This document shows, piece after piece, positions 43,808 through 53,758 of a DNA stretch of 64,000 nt. The DNA is from Fructobacillus pseudoficulneus (GTDB lineage: Bacteria; Bacillota; Bacilli; Lactobacillales; Lactobacillaceae). The stretch lies in the NCBI RefSeq assembly GCF_900108455.1, contig NZ_FNWS01000006.1, positions 1 through 64,000 on the forward strand, in the 5' to 3' direction. Within the stretch, counting starts at the first letter, position 1, and each line of letters begins with the position of its first letter. Under the pieces are notes generated by a model that did not search any database, was not told the origin of the DNA, and saw nothing but the letters and a program-made list of their open reading frames with translations. The position numbers and the translations under genes are program-made.

Positions 43808-46261
43808 TTAACGAATTTCAGCCCCTAATTTTGTCTCCAGCGCCTGTGTCATCTGTTCAAAATCAGCCGTCACAACAGTTTCGACCAAAGTATCCATTGG
43901 ATCTTGGTACACCAATTGATAGGCCAATGACTTCTTACCTGCAGGAACCCCTTCACCGGTATACAAATCAAAGAACGTCACGTGCTGGAGGAACTGGCCC
44001 CAATTGGCTTGAATTACATCCAAAACAGCCTGTTGGCTAACATTTTCATCGACCAACAAAGCCAAGTCTCGGCTAATCTGTGGGTACTTTGATACTGGCT
44101 GATAAGCCACTGGGTTTTGACTGTGAGCAATCACGTTTTCAAGATCAAGCTCAAAGGCAAAAACTGCTGGTAACTTCGCATCAGCCAAAAGTTGTGGGTG
44201 AATTTGACCAACATAACCCAAGTAAACATCACCAAGGTAAATGTCAGCCGTTTGGCCAGGATGCATTGCGGCGTGCTTTTGGCTCGTTTCAAAGCGAACC
44301 GTTCCGATACCAATCGCTGCCAAATAGCTTTCAACTCGACCCTTAATATCGTAGAAATCAACGGCCTCGTCTTTTTCACCTGCTTGCCAAGTTGATTCAG
44401 CCAGATTTCCAACTAAAACACCCGCCAGGTGTTCCCGTTCTTCTGGTTGAACATCATCACCCTGTGACAAGAACACCCGTCCTTGCTCGTACAAAGCGAT
44501 GTCCTTCACCGAACGGGCCACGTTATAAGCTACATCGTCTAACAGCCCTGCTAAGAGGTTTTGACGGATGGTTGTGCGGTCTGATGACATTGGGTAATCC
44601 AAGGCCACCACTGCCCGATCGTCAGCTAAATTAAAGCGTGTTGCCTTTTCTGGCGTCGTCAAGGCATAAGAAATTGCCTGATTGAAGCCAAGACTCTCCA
44701 TGATTTCACGGCTAGCGCGAATTTTCTTTTGCCGGGGTGTCAAGTCACCCGGTGTGCTCTGGCCATCAATCATGGCCGTTGGCAAATTATCATAGCCATA
44801 AAGTCGGCCAATTTCTTCGATTAAGTCCGCCGGAATCGTTAGGTCAGTCCGTCGACCCGGAATCGTCACCGAGTAAGCCCCGTTTGTTTCAGTAAATGGC
44901 AAGGCCAAACGCTTAAACAAAGCTGAAATCGTCGCCACTGACAAATCAGTTCCCAAAATTTGGTTAATTCGCTTTTGAGTGATTTGAATATCTTCAGGCG
45001 CACGGTAATCAAAGCCAAACTTGCTCAAACCAGGCACAATTTTAGCATCAGCCAGGATGGCCATTTGAGCAGTAACCTGGTCGATTACTTCCAAAGTTTG
45101 GTCCAAGTTGATGCCACGTTCCAAACGGAAAGAAGATTCTGACCGCAAGTTATGGCGTCGAGCACTTTGCCGGATCAAGCTTGGATTAAATTGTCCAGTT
45201 TCAACAATGACCCGCTTCGTCGCCGCTGTGACCGCCACCGCTGGGTTGACGGCAATCCCAGCTAATGACAAAATTTGCTGACCCGCAGCGACCACAATAT
45301 CTTGTCCTGGTCGCAAGGCAATGGCTTCTTCGCCGGCCTCTTGTGGCAAAACTTCACCCTCACGGGCTAAGCGCACTTCCAAATGAGTGCCCTCAACCTG
45401 GTCCAAATCATAGACGTGTAGTGGCTGCCCCGTTAACAAGAGCCAGTAGTTCGCCACGTCAACAATGGTGTTTACCGGCTTAAAACCGGCATCCCAAAGG
45501 CGTGATTGCAACCAAAGTGGTGACCGTTGTTCCTTGACCTGGTTCAAAACACGGACGGCATAACCAGTTGCCAACTCTGCATCCCCGGTAACCGTCACTT
45601 GCGCATTTGAATTTGCCTGATCAGACAAGACCGCTGGTGCCGGCAAATTAACCGTTTGGTCCGTCATGGCAGCAATTTCATAGGCCATCCCCAACATTGA
45701 CAGCAAGTCAGCCCGGTTGGGTGTCAAATCCGTGTCAATCACAGGATCTGACAAGCCCAAGACGGCCAAGGCATCGTCGCCCGGTTGGACGTTGTCGTTT
45801 TCGGCAAAGACGTGAATACCAACCTCAAAGTCCTGTGGGGCAACGCTATCGGCCAAACCAATTTCTTGTAAGGCCACCAACATACCATAAGAAACTTCAC
45901 CACGAAGGTTGGCTTCTTTGATTGTCACTAATTCACCAGTCTGGCGGTCAACGATTTGTGAACCTACCTTGGCCAAAACAACCAATTGGCCCTCGGCCAC
46001 ATTTGGTGCTCCAGTCACGACTTGAATCTGATTTTGCCCATCAAAGACCTGGGTAATCACCATGTGATCAGAATCTGGATGAGGCTTAACCGAGTCAACC
46101 CGGACAACGACCAAGCCAGTTTGCTTGGCAGCGGCCGTTCCAGCAGATTCCAGTTCAACACTCGTCAATTCGATTTGCTGAGCCAGGTCCAAGACGGCCT
46201 GTTCGCTCAAATCAAGGCCCGGCTTTAAGTATTCATTTAACCATTTTAAGTTGGTCTTCAT
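43808..46261 (-). CDS. pheT: Phenylalanyl-tRNA synthetase beta subunit
   Basis: An 817-residue beta chain of the alpha2-beta2 enzyme charging tRNA(Phe). It has the N-terminal tRNA-binding domain (about 40-150, VVRVDSVKPHPDSDHMVITQV). B3/B4 editing follows (about 210-390), then the B5 domain near 410-480 (INQILGTDLSVATISALFKRL). The C-terminal anticodon-recognising FDX-ACB domain (about 720-817) has YPQISRDLALLVDENVSQQ and VTADFEQM. It follows pheS by 2 bp and belongs to the T-box operon. Confidence 0.96.
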   Translation of the reverse strand: MKTNLKWLNEYLKPGLDLSEQAVLDLAQQIELTSVELESAGTAAAKQTGLVVVRVDSVKPHPDSDHMVITQVFDGQNQIQVVTGAPNVAEGQLVVLAKVGSQIVDRQTGELVTIKEANLRGEVSYGMLVALQEIGLADSVAPQDFEVGIHVFAENDNVQPGDDALAVLGLSDPVIDTDLTPNRADLLSMLGMAYEIAAMTDQTVNLPAPAVLSDQANSNAQVTVTGDAELATGYAVRVLNQVKEQRSPLWLQSRLWDAGFKPVNTIVDVANYWLLLTGQPLHVYDLDQVEGTHLEVRLAREGEVLPQEAGEEAIALRPGQDIVVAAGQQILSLAGIAVNPAVAVTAATKRVIVETGQFNPSLIRQSARRHNLRSESSFRLERGINLDQTLEVIDQVTAQMAILADAKIVPGLSKFGFDYRAPEDIQITQKRINQILGTDLSVATISALFKRLALPFTETNGAYSVTIPGRRTDLTIPADLIEEIGRLYGYDNLPTAMIDGQSTPGDLTPRQKKIRASREIMESLGFNQAISYALTTPEKATRFNLADDRAVVALDYPMSSDRTTIRQNLLAGLLDDVAYNVARSVKDIALYEQGRVFLSQGDDVQPEEREHLAGVLVGNLAESTWQAGEKDEAVDFYDIKGRVESYLAAIGIGTVRFETSQKHAAMHPGQTADIYLGDVYLGYVGQIHPQLLADAKLPAVFAFELDLENVIAHSQNPVAYQPVSKYPQISRDLALLVDENVSQQAVLDVIQANWGQFLQHVTFFDLYTGEGVPAGKKSLAYQLVYQDPMDTLVETVVTADFEQMTQALETKLGAEIR

Positions 46262-46263
46262 TA

Positions 46264-47313
46264 TTAGTTCCCCCGCTTGTTAAATTGATCCAAGAACCGG
46301 ACATCGTTCAAGTAGAACTGACGAATGTCTTCCACACCATACTTCAGCATGGCAAAACGGTCAGGCCCCAAGCCAAAGGCAAAGGCCGAGTACTCTTCGG
46401 GGTCAACCCCGTCCATTTTCAAGACATTGGGGTGGGTCATCCCCGCACCCAAGACTTCAATCCAACGAATGTCTTCTGGCTTAGTATCTTCTGTCACTTC
46501 ATCCCAGGAAACATCAACTTCGACTGATGGTTCCGTAAAGGGGAAGTAAGATGGTCGCAAGCGAATTTGATGCTTTTCACCAAAGAGTTCCTGCATGATT
46601 GACAGCAAAGTTCCCTTCAAATCAGCCATCGTAATGTTCTTTCCCACAACCAAACCTTCGACTTGGTGGAACTGGTGTGAGTGGGTAGCATCATCCGTAT
46701 CCCGCCGGTAAACCTTACCCGGCGCAATCATCTTCAGTGGTCCCTTTGAAAAGTCATGCTTTTCCAACGCACGTGATTGAACCGGTGAGGTCTGCGTCCG
46801 CAACAAAATTTCTGGCGTGATGTAGAACGTATCCTGCATATCACGGGCCGGATGGTCCTTTGGCAAGTTTTCTCGTTCAAAGTTGTATTCATCCGTTTCG
46901 ACTTCGGGTGAGTCAACTGGATCATCAATTACCTGATAACCCAAGCCCAAAAAGTGCCCTTCGATTTCGTCCATAATTTGTTGCAAAACATGGCGGTTAC
47001 CGAGCTTAGGCTTTGTTCCTGGCAAGGTGACATCAATTGTTTCGGCAGCCAATTTGGCATTCAAAGCAGCCGCAGCTTGGGCTTCTTTCTTTTCATCCAG
47101 ACTGGTTTGAATGGCTTCGCGGACCTGGTTCCCCACCTGACCAACGGCCTTCTTTTCATCAACAGAAAGGTCTTTCATTGACTTCAAGACCTGGGTAATC
47201 TTTCCCTTTTTACCAAGGTAGGCCACCCGCACTTGTTCGAGGTCAACCCCCTCTTGGTCCAAGTCAGCTTGCGCTGCTTGTGCAATTTGATTTAAATCAT
47301 CGATTAATGTCAT
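46264..47313 (-). CDS. pheS: Phenylalanyl-tRNA synthetase alpha subunit
   Basis: A 349-residue alpha subunit with the class II catalytic core. The N-terminal coiled coil is at about 1-90. Motif 1 region [19 protein letters not shown] is near 130. The [10 protein letters not shown] segment and [13 protein letters not shown] (motif 2) follow, and the end [18 protein letters not shown] is motif 3. Family features [16 protein letters not shown] and [13 protein letters not shown] are present. It is the first gene of pheST, controlled by the T-box leader upstream. Confidence 0.96.
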   Translation of the reverse strand: MTLIDDLNQIAQAAQADLDQEGVDLEQVRVAYLGKKGKITQVLKSMKDLSVDEKKAVGQVGNQVREAIQTSLDEKKEAQAAAALNAKLAAETIDVTLPGTKPKLGNRHVLQQIMDEIEGHFLGLGYQVIDDPVDSPEVETDEYNFERENLPKDHPARDMQDTFYITPEILLRTQTSPVQSRALEKHDFSKGPLKMIAPGKVYRRDTDDATHSHQFHQVEGLVVGKNITMADLKGTLLSIMQELFGEKHQIRLRPSYFPFTEPSVEVDVSWDEVTEDTKPEDIRWIEVLGAGMTHPNVLKMDGVDPEEYSAFAFGLGPDRFAMLKYGVEDIRQFYLNDVRFLDQFNKRGN

Positions 47314-47333
47314 CTATCTTCCTCTTTTATCCA

Positions 47334-47573
47334 ATAAAAAAGTCCCTTGTATTGACTTTGTCAACACAAGGGACGTAAGAGAACTTCCGCGGTACCACCC
47401 AGTTTCTAGTATTACTACTAGCACTTTTAGCCGGTATCGGCGGCTACCGTTGGCGATTAAGCCAAAGTCTCCAGACTGAAATTCAAGGTGCCAGCAAACG
47501 GGTCTTTCACTGTTTCCCGCTCGCTTCATTGCTAGCAAACCTTTACTAGGTCCTTCATCGTACTTCTAGTATA
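47334..47573 (-). promoter_or_regulatory. T-box riboswitch controlling pheST
   Basis: The minus-strand leader carries the T-box sequence GGGTGGTACCGCGG at about 47386-47400, whose UGGU bulge would pair with the ACCA end of tRNA(Phe). It ends in a terminator hairpin GTCCCTTGT...ACAAGGGAC followed by TTTTTTATT (about 47334-47373). The 5' part forms the Stem I region and includes AATTTC, containing a UUC Phe codon in a plausible specifier position. The -10 TATACT is at 47568-47573. Uncharged tRNA(Phe) would favour readthrough into pheS. Confidence 0.92.
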
Positions 47574-47627
47574 ACAAAATAAAAGAAAACCGCCTAGCCT
47601 GATTTATGGCTCAGCGGTTGATTATCT

Positions 47628-48557
47628 TTAATTAACTTGGTGGTCCGTTCCCTTACCAGCAATCACTGACAAGACATCCTCGGCAGCTGTCTTAGCGACT
47701 TCGTGGTTGGCTTCCTTTGAGAAACCAGCAATGTGTGGCAAGACGAAAACATTTGGCAACGATAGCAATACATTGCTTGGTTGAATTGGTTCTTCATTGA
47801 CCACATCCAAACCGGCTGCAGCAATCTTACCAGCCTTAAGACTATCAATCATCGCCTGTTCATCAATCACCGGTCCACGACCAACATTGACAATCACAGC
47901 ATTTGACTTCATCTTGTCAAAGGCCTCTTGGTTAATCATCCCCGTTGTTGCCGGTGTGGCTGGCAAAGCAGAGACAATGTAGTCGGCCTGTTGGTAAATC
48001 TCATCCAAAGATGCCATCCGACCATTGGGTACGTCACGGTCATGACGGGCATAAGCCAAGACATGGACACCAAAACCGGTTAACAACTTGGCAATATCTT
48101 GACCGATATGACCAAAGCCAAGAATTCCGACAATCTTGCCTGATACCTGTTGCGCCTTCTTACCGACCAAATAGTTCTTAACCTTTGAATCGGTAATTGA
48201 ATCATGATAAGCACCAAAGTAACGACCAGCAACCAGCATCAAAGCAACAGCAGTTTCAGCCACCGCCGTCGCATTGGCACCGGGTGTATTCGTCACGACA
48301 ATGCCACGTTCGGCTGCAGCCTTCAAATCAACTGTGTCATAACCTGCACCATGACGGGCGATTACTTTCAAATTTGGATAGCGGTCCATCACGGCCCCAT
48401 CCACATCAAAAATCATCAAGATAATCCCAACAACATCAGGGTCACCAGCAAAGTCCTCTGGCGTTTGCTGTTTGTTAGAAACGACCTCAAAGCCGGCCTT
48501 TTTAATTAAAGTCAAAGCACTTTCGTCGATTCCATCAAATACCAAGATTTTTGCCAT
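47628..48557 (-). CDS. D-2-hydroxyacid dehydrogenase (phosphoglycerate dehydrogenase-like)
   Basis: A 309-residue NAD-dependent dehydrogenase of the SerA/GyaR type, distinct from the D-LDH group. The NAD-binding motif is GILGFGHIGQDIAKLL near 145. Catalytic Arg is in NVGRGPVIDE, Glu in DVVNEEP and His in LPHIAGFSKEA. It lacks the ACT regulatory domain of long SerA forms. The substrate is unclear (phosphoglycerate, glyoxylate or a 2-oxoacid). It follows pepF by 28 bp in the same direction; a serine pathway neighbour is not present. Confidence 0.88.
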   Translation of the reverse strand: MAKILVFDGIDESALTLIKKAGFEVVSNKQQTPEDFAGDPDVVGIILMIFDVDGAVMDRYPNLKVIARHGAGYDTVDLKAAAERGIVVTNTPGANATAVAETAVALMLVAGRYFGAYHDSITDSKVKNYLVGKKAQQVSGKIVGILGFGHIGQDIAKLLTGFGVHVLAYARHDRDVPNGRMASLDEIYQQADYIVSALPATPATTGMINQEAFDKMKSNAVIVNVGRGPVIDEQAMIDSLKAGKIAAAGLDVVNEEPIQPSNVLLSLPNVFVLPHIAGFSKEANHEVAKTAAEDVLSVIAGKGTDHQVN

Positions 48558-48585
48558 GTTCTTGTCTACTTCCTTTCTCTGGCTC

Positions 48586-50370
48586 TTATCCTAAGAGCTT
48601 TTCCAATTGATCTAGGCGGTCTTCAAAGACGGAGAAGGCTTGATCCAAGTAATCACCCTTTTCCATGTCCACACCAGCCTTTTTGATGACTTCAAGCGGA
48701 CTAGCTGAGTTACCAGCCTTCAAATATTCCTTATAGCGGTCTGCTTCACCCTTTTCCAAAATGTTATGGGCCAAGGTGGTCGCTGCCGCTTCACCAGTTG
48801 CGTATTGATAAACGTAGAAGTTGTAGTAGAAGTGTGGAATTCGTGTCCACTCGTAAGCAATTTCTGGGTCCCGTTCCAAATCAGGACCGTAATACTTGGC
48901 ATTCAAATCACCATAATAATCGGCCATTGCTTCGGCCGTTAATGGCTGACCGGCTGCATCTTGGTCATGAATCCAAGCTTCAAAGTCTGCGAACTGGGTC
49001 TGGCGGAATACCGTTCCCTTAAAGCCATCTAAGTACTGGTTCAAAACGTAGGCCTGTACCTTAGGGCTATCATATGTCTTCAAAAGGTAGTCCGTCAAGA
49101 GTGATTCGTTAGTCGTTGAGGCAATTTCAGCCAGGAAGATTGGATAGTCACCGTAGTGGTAAGGCTGGTTATGACGCGTCATGTAGGAATGAACTGTGTG
49201 GCCCATTTCGTGCACCAAGGTATAAACGTTATCCAAAGTGTCTTGCCAATTCAACAAGATATAGGGATTCGTATCATAGGCCCCACCAGAGTAAGCACCA
49301 GAACGCTTTCCCTTATTTTCAACAACATCAATCCAGCGTTCATCAAAGGCCTTTTGGACAACTTCCAAATAATCGTCACCCATTGGTGCCAAGGCTTTCA
49401 AGGCAATTTCTTTGGCGTCTTGATAAGTCACTGGCAAGTCAACGTCATCCGTCAATGAGACGTACAAGTCAGCGGAATGAACTTCCTTAAGACCCAAGGC
49501 TTTCTTACGCAAGGCCACATAACGGTGGAGCAATGGCAGGTTCTTTTCAACTCGGTCCGTCAACGTATCATAAACAGCAGTTGGAATCTGGTTTGACAAA
49601 ACAGCAGCTTCCTTGGCAGATTGATAATGACGAGTGCGGGCCAAGAAATTGTGTTTTTTCACGGTTGCTGACAAGGTTGAAGCAAAGGTATTCTTCAGCG
49701 ACATGTAGGCATCGTAGAGGGCCGCAAAGGCTTCTTGACGCACTGCTGGCTTCTTTGACCGCAACATAACGGCGTACAAACCGTTGGTCAATTCCTGCAT
49801 GTTGCCGTCTTCATCGACGACATCACCAAAGTCGATATCAGCGTTATCCAAAACTGAAAAAGTTTGCTCTGATGATGACAAAACTGTCGAAGCACCGGCT
49901 AACAAGGCCTCTTGGTCAGCTGGTAAAGTGTGTGCTTTTTCGACCAACAACACGTCAAAGAAGTGACGGTATGGTAGCAAGCCCGGTTCCTTCAAATAAG
50001 ACGACAAAACGGCACTATCCATTGCCAAGACTTCTGGTTGGAAGAAAGCCGTGGCTTGGCTCACCTTCGCCAGGAGGTCTTGCGCCTGGGCGTTCATCCC
50101 AGCATAAGTGTTATTAGAAGTATCTTGGTCAAACTTCTGGTGTGCATAAATATAAATCTTTTCAAATGTGCGCTCAATGGCGAGGTCCGCTTCCAAACCA
50201 GCCAACAGCGTTTCGGCTGAATCCGCCAAGTGACCGACGTACTGGTCCAGCTCACCCAAGCGATCGTTCAAAAGGTTAAAGGCGGCCTGATAATCCTGGT
50301 CGTCCTTAAAAATGGTTGATAAATCCCAAGTCAATTTCGTGGGTACTTCTTGTCTTGTAATTGTTGCCAT
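48586..50370 (-). CDS. pepF: Oligoendopeptidase F
   Basis: A 594-residue zinc metallopeptidase of the M3B family that cuts oligopeptides in the cytoplasm. The zinc site LVHEMGHTVHSYM lies near 385, with the third ligand Glu in LAEIASTTNE about 25 residues on. A long helical N-terminal part and the C-terminal TRIPHFYYNFYVYQYATG segment are typical. The ATG at 50370 was used; a TTG 15 bases upstream with weak AAGG is an alternative, and neither has a strong ribosome site. It is downstream of coiA on the same strand, as often in lactic acid bacteria. Confidence 0.94.
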   Translation of the reverse strand: MATITRQEVPTKLTWDLSTIFKDDQDYQAAFNLLNDRLGELDQYVGHLADSAETLLAGLEADLAIERTFEKIYIYAHQKFDQDTSNNTYAGMNAQAQDLLAKVSQATAFFQPEVLAMDSAVLSSYLKEPGLLPYRHFFDVLLVEKAHTLPADQEALLAGASTVLSSSEQTFSVLDNADIDFGDVVDEDGNMQELTNGLYAVMLRSKKPAVRQEAFAALYDAYMSLKNTFASTLSATVKKHNFLARTRHYQSAKEAAVLSNQIPTAVYDTLTDRVEKNLPLLHRYVALRKKALGLKEVHSADLYVSLTDDVDLPVTYQDAKEIALKALAPMGDDYLEVVQKAFDERWIDVVENKGKRSGAYSGGAYDTNPYILLNWQDTLDNVYTLVHEMGHTVHSYMTRHNQPYHYGDYPIFLAEIASTTNESLLTDYLLKTYDSPKVQAYVLNQYLDGFKGTVFRQTQFADFEAWIHDQDAAGQPLTAEAMADYYGDLNAKYYGPDLERDPEIAYEWTRIPHFYYNFYVYQYATGEAAATTLAHNILEKGEADRYKEYLKAGNSASPLEVIKKAGVDMEKGDYLDQAFSVFEDRLDQLEKLLG

Positions 50371-50448
50371 ATACTTCTTGCCCAAAGCCTTGCAGCCGCA
50401 GGCCCCCCTTTTTCATTTTTTACTCATTTTAACATACGATAACTCATC

Positions 50449-51471
50449 TTAACGAAATTTTGGCAACTTTTTGACCTTGATTTGCCCATGCTCTTCCTGT
50501 AGATAACCACCAGCCACCAATTCCGCTAAAACTTGATCTAACGCTGTTTGCCAAAACTGATAACTGGGATAAAAATAGCGATGCAACCGGTATTGCAAAG
50601 TTGGCCAATTAATTATTTGGTTCGAATATTTTTCTAATAACAAGATAAAAATTAAGCGAAACTGCCAATTGGGCACAATTAGGCCAAATTGCTGACCCAA
50701 CAAACACCAATCTGGAATTTGATCAAGCCGATGGCCACGCTGATAAAGATAATCAACAACTTCGACTGGAACGCGCCCTTGAAGCATTAACAAAGTTAAC
50801 TTGGTTCGTTGCCGGTCGACCGAGACAATTCCGGGTTGAAAAGTACCCTGCTTAGCTGTTTCTTTCCCCAACAGGTCGGTCAAGGCTGGTTGCGCGAAGG
50901 TTCGTTGCCGAAAATGAAGCCGTTGAAAGTCAACTTTACAAAACTGGTCTTGAACAACAAATTGTCGACAATCACTGACGAAGAACCAAAGCGATTGGTT
51001 GGCCGACAAATAGCGGGCAATCATTTCACCCGACAATCGCCTTTGTAAATACCGGGGTCCCAATAGCCACAAAACACGCAGGCCCAGCTTCTGGTAGCCT
51101 GCATTTCGTTCGTGCAGCCGTTTAACCGAAAGCGGCGAACACTGGTATTCGATTGCTAAACGGCTTTCGTTTTGGTCGACCAGCAATAAGTCCGGCCGCT
51201 GACCAATTTCCTTTAACACCGGTTCAATTTCAACTTGACCAAAGGTGGAAAAGTAGCGAAATAGCGACAGTTTTCCGCGCAAATGTGTCGTCGTCTCCCC
51301 CTCGGCTAAAAAAGAACACCCCGACCGTTGTTGGTGGGCAAAGTGGCTCACCTTGATTTGGCCGCGGCGCAACAAAACTGGTTTAAAACAAGCCGGACAA
51401 AAATATTCTTCTTCAGGTCCGGCTCGGTCGGCCAGACAATATTGATTTTGTTTGTTGACAGCAATTAGCAT
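50449..51471 (-). CDS. coiA: Competence protein CoiA
   Basis: A 340-residue CoiA. The N-terminal part (MLIAVNKQNQYCLADRAG) carries a Cys pair (FCPACFKPVLLRRG) and a HFAHQ motif. The central PD-(D/E)xK nuclease-like domain (about 75-160) has RPDLLLVDQNESRLAIEYQCSPLS. The C-terminal half is variable and basic. In streptococci it is induced in competence and aids recombination of incoming DNA. It precedes pepF, the usual order. The short N-terminal extension before the Cys pair is typical. Confidence 0.9.
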   Translation of the reverse strand: MLIAVNKQNQYCLADRAGPEEEYFCPACFKPVLLRRGQIKVSHFAHQQRSGCSFLAEGETTTHLRGKLSLFRYFSTFGQVEIEPVLKEIGQRPDLLLVDQNESRLAIEYQCSPLSVKRLHERNAGYQKLGLRVLWLLGPRYLQRRLSGEMIARYLSANQSLWFFVSDCRQFVVQDQFCKVDFQRLHFRQRTFAQPALTDLLGKETAKQGTFQPGIVSVDRQRTKLTLLMLQGRVPVEVVDYLYQRGHRLDQIPDWCLLGQQFGLIVPNWQFRLIFILLLEKYSNQIINWPTLQYRLHRYFYPSYQFWQTALDQVLAELVAGGYLQEEHGQIKVKKLPKFR

Positions 51472-51474
51472 AAT

Positions 51475-51513
51475 AAAAAGGCCCCTAGTTCATTAGACGA
51501 ACGGGACCTTTTA
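51475..51513 (-). terminator. Terminator of the glutamine-type ABC operon
   Basis: Minus-strand stem AAAAAGGTCCC / GGGGCCTTTTT with an inner GTTC/GAAC hairpin, then T-rich sequence; lies between the second fusion gene and coiA. Confidence 0.8.
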
Positions 51514-51520
51514 AAATTTA

Positions 51521-52969
51521 TTATTTGTTCAAACGCTTTTCCAACCAGTTTGACAACCAAGTCAACAGCGTAATCACAATCATGTACATGATACCGATAA
51601 TGGCCCAGACGCGGAATCCTTGTGAATTCCGGGCAACAATCAATGTTCCCGTCTGAGTCAATTCCAAAATACCAATAGCTGAAAGGATTGATGTATCCTT
51701 CAACGTAATAATAAATTGGTTAACAAATGATGGCACCATGATCTTCAAACCTTGCGGAATGATGACCTTAGACATTGCCTTACCATAAGGCAAACCAAGT
51801 GACTGGGCCGCTTCCATTTGGCCACGGTCAACTGCTTCAAAACCACCGCGAACAAAGGCTCCAGTATAAGCACCTTCGTTCAAAATCAATGTCAGCAAGC
51901 CGGCCGTAAAGGCAGGAATCTTAGTACCAATTACTCCTGGCAAACCAATGTAAATAAAGAAGGCCAAAACCATCAGTGGCAAGCCACGGAAGGCGTAAAT
52001 AATGGTATTTGACAAGCCACGCAAGAACTTTGACTGTGACACACCCATCGTTCCAAGCAAGATACCCCAAAGTGAGGCCAGGATGATAGCAAAGACCGTC
52101 AATTCAATCGTTTCAACCAAACCATTGAAGAAAGCAGTCTTGTTTGACTTCAAAATTCCCCAAGTAGTCTTGTTATCTTCCGTTGAACCAGTGAAAGTCT
52201 TTTGGTCTGACTTCAAATACTTATCAACAATCTTTTGATAAGTTCCATCAGCCTTCATTTCCTTCAAAGTCTTGTTAAAGTCAGCAATCAATTGAGGGTT
52301 TTGCCCCTTCTTGACGAAGAAACCGTAAGCCCCGGCGTTACCAGGGTTATTTGGATTCTTAATCTCCAACTTCAAGCCGTTCTTGATGGCGTATTGGATA
52401 ACTGGCATATCTTCAAATGTGGCGGCACTGTTACCGTTGGCCACATCGTTATACATCGTATCCGTATCGTTAAAGTACTTAACCTTAAAGCCGTACTTCT
52501 TTTGCAAAGAAAGACCATAATTTGAAGCGGCTGTTCCAGACTTCAACGCAACCGTCTTGCCCTTTAATTCAGACAATGAGTTAATCTTTGAACCCTTCTT
52601 TGTAATCCAGGCAACCCCGGTCTTATAGTAAGGATCTGAAACATCGTAGACTTGCTTTCGCTCATCTGTAATCGCCATTCCGGCAATGATTCCATCGGCC
52701 TGACCGTTGGCAACCATTTGAGCAGCGGCGTTAAAGGACATTGGCTTCAGCGTATAAGTAAAGTGGTTCCGCTTTGCAACTTCCTTTAAGATATCTTGAT
52801 CAATTCCGATATACTCATTATTCTTATCCTGAAAATCAAAGGGTGCGTAGGTGGCATCGGTTGAAATCACATAATTAGGCTCAGCTGCGTTGGCGCGTTG
52901 TCCAAAGGCAAAAAGGCCCAAAAACAGTGCCAAGGCAACCAAAATCGGCTTTACTCGTTGGTTGACCAT
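51521..52969 (-). CDS. Fused substrate-binding and permease protein of an amino-acid ABC transporter (second copy)
   Basis: A 482-residue GlnH-GlnP type fusion. A signal peptide (ILVALALFLGLFAFGQRANA) is followed by one extracytoplasmic amino-acid-binding domain (about 28-250: [42 protein letters not shown]). The HisM-type permease domain (about 275-475) has the EAA loop GQMEAAQSLGLPYGKAMSKVIIPQG. The substrate is probably glutamine, glutamate or another polar amino acid. It is the third gene of the operon, about 70% similar to the first gene by eye, so it is a tandem paralogue sharing one ATPase. Confidence 0.92.
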   Translation of the reverse strand: MVNQRVKPILVALALFLGLFAFGQRANAAEPNYVISTDATYAPFDFQDKNNEYIGIDQDILKEVAKRNHFTYTLKPMSFNAAAQMVANGQADGIIAGMAITDERKQVYDVSDPYYKTGVAWITKKGSKINSLSELKGKTVALKSGTAASNYGLSLQKKYGFKVKYFNDTDTMYNDVANGNSAATFEDMPVIQYAIKNGLKLEIKNPNNPGNAGAYGFFVKKGQNPQLIADFNKTLKEMKADGTYQKIVDKYLKSDQKTFTGSTEDNKTTWGILKSNKTAFFNGLVETIELTVFAIILASLWGILLGTMGVSQSKFLRGLSNTIIYAFRGLPLMVLAFFIYIGLPGVIGTKIPAFTAGLLTLILNEGAYTGAFVRGGFEAVDRGQMEAAQSLGLPYGKAMSKVIIPQGLKIMVPSFVNQFIITLKDTSILSAIGILELTQTGTLIVARNSQGFRVWAIIGIMYMIVITLLTWLSNWLEKRLNK

Positions 52970-53008
52970 AGTATCTCTTTCTTTCTAACTTGTTTCATTG
53001 CAGGAAAC

Positions 53009-53758
53009 TTAGGCCTGCATCACCTTTGACAAGAACGTTTGCAAACGTTCGTTCTTTGGTGCATTGAAGACTTCTTCAGGCGTACCAGATTCCTGAATCT
53101 TTCCAGATTCAAAGAAGACAACCCGGTCAGCTACTTGCTTGGCAAAGCCCATTTCGTGGGTAACGATAATCATCGTCATTCCTGACTTAGCCAAGTCCTT
53201 CATTACATCCAAAACATCCCCAACCATTTCTGGATCCAAGGCAGATGTTGGTTCATCAAAGAGCATGATGTCAGGGTTCATTGCCAAGGCACGGGCAATC
53301 GCGATTCGTTGCTTTTGTCCACCTGACAAAGAATTAACTGATACGTCAGCCTTATCTGAAAGGCCAACAGTTGCCAACAATTCACGACCGCGCTTGTCGG
53401 CTTCTTCTTTGGTCATCTTGCCCAATTGAACGGGTGCCAAAGTAATGTTTTCCAAAACGGTGTAGTTATTGAAAAGGTTAAAGTTCTGGAACACCATTCC
53501 GATGTTTTCACGAACCTTATTGATATTAGTCTTTGGGTCTGAAATGTCATAACCATCGACTTCAACCAAACCTGAATTTGGCATTTCCAACTGATTAAGC
53601 ATCCGTAAGAATGTTGACTTTCCAGAACCTGAAGGGCCAATCATTACGACCACTTCGTTGGCCATTACGTCCAAAGAGATGTCACGCAAAACATGGTTGT
53701 CACCATATGACTTGTTAACCTTGTCGACGTGTACTTTCACTTGCTTTTCTTCACTCAT
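53009..53758 (-). CDS. glnQ: ATP-binding protein of the amino-acid ABC transporter
   Basis: A 249-residue polar amino-acid ABC ATPase. Walker [10 protein letters not shown] is near 39, Q-loop [17 protein letters not shown], signature [15 protein letters not shown] near 145, Walker [15 protein letters not shown], and the switch His in VTHEMGF. The start overlaps the stop of the upstream fusion gene (ATGA). It lies between two fused SBP-permease genes and can serve either. Confidence 0.95.
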   Translation of the reverse strand: MSEEKQVKVHVDKVNKSYGDNHVLRDISLDVMANEVVVMIGPSGSGKSTFLRMLNQLEMPNSGLVEVDGYDISDPKTNINKVRENIGMVFQNFNLFNNYTVLENITLAPVQLGKMTKEEADKRGRELLATVGLSDKADVSVNSLSGGQKQRIAIARALAMNPDIMLFDEPTSALDPEMVGDVLDVMKDLAKSGMTMIIVTHEMGFAKQVADRVVFFESGKIQESGTPEEVFNAPKNERLQTFLSKVMQA

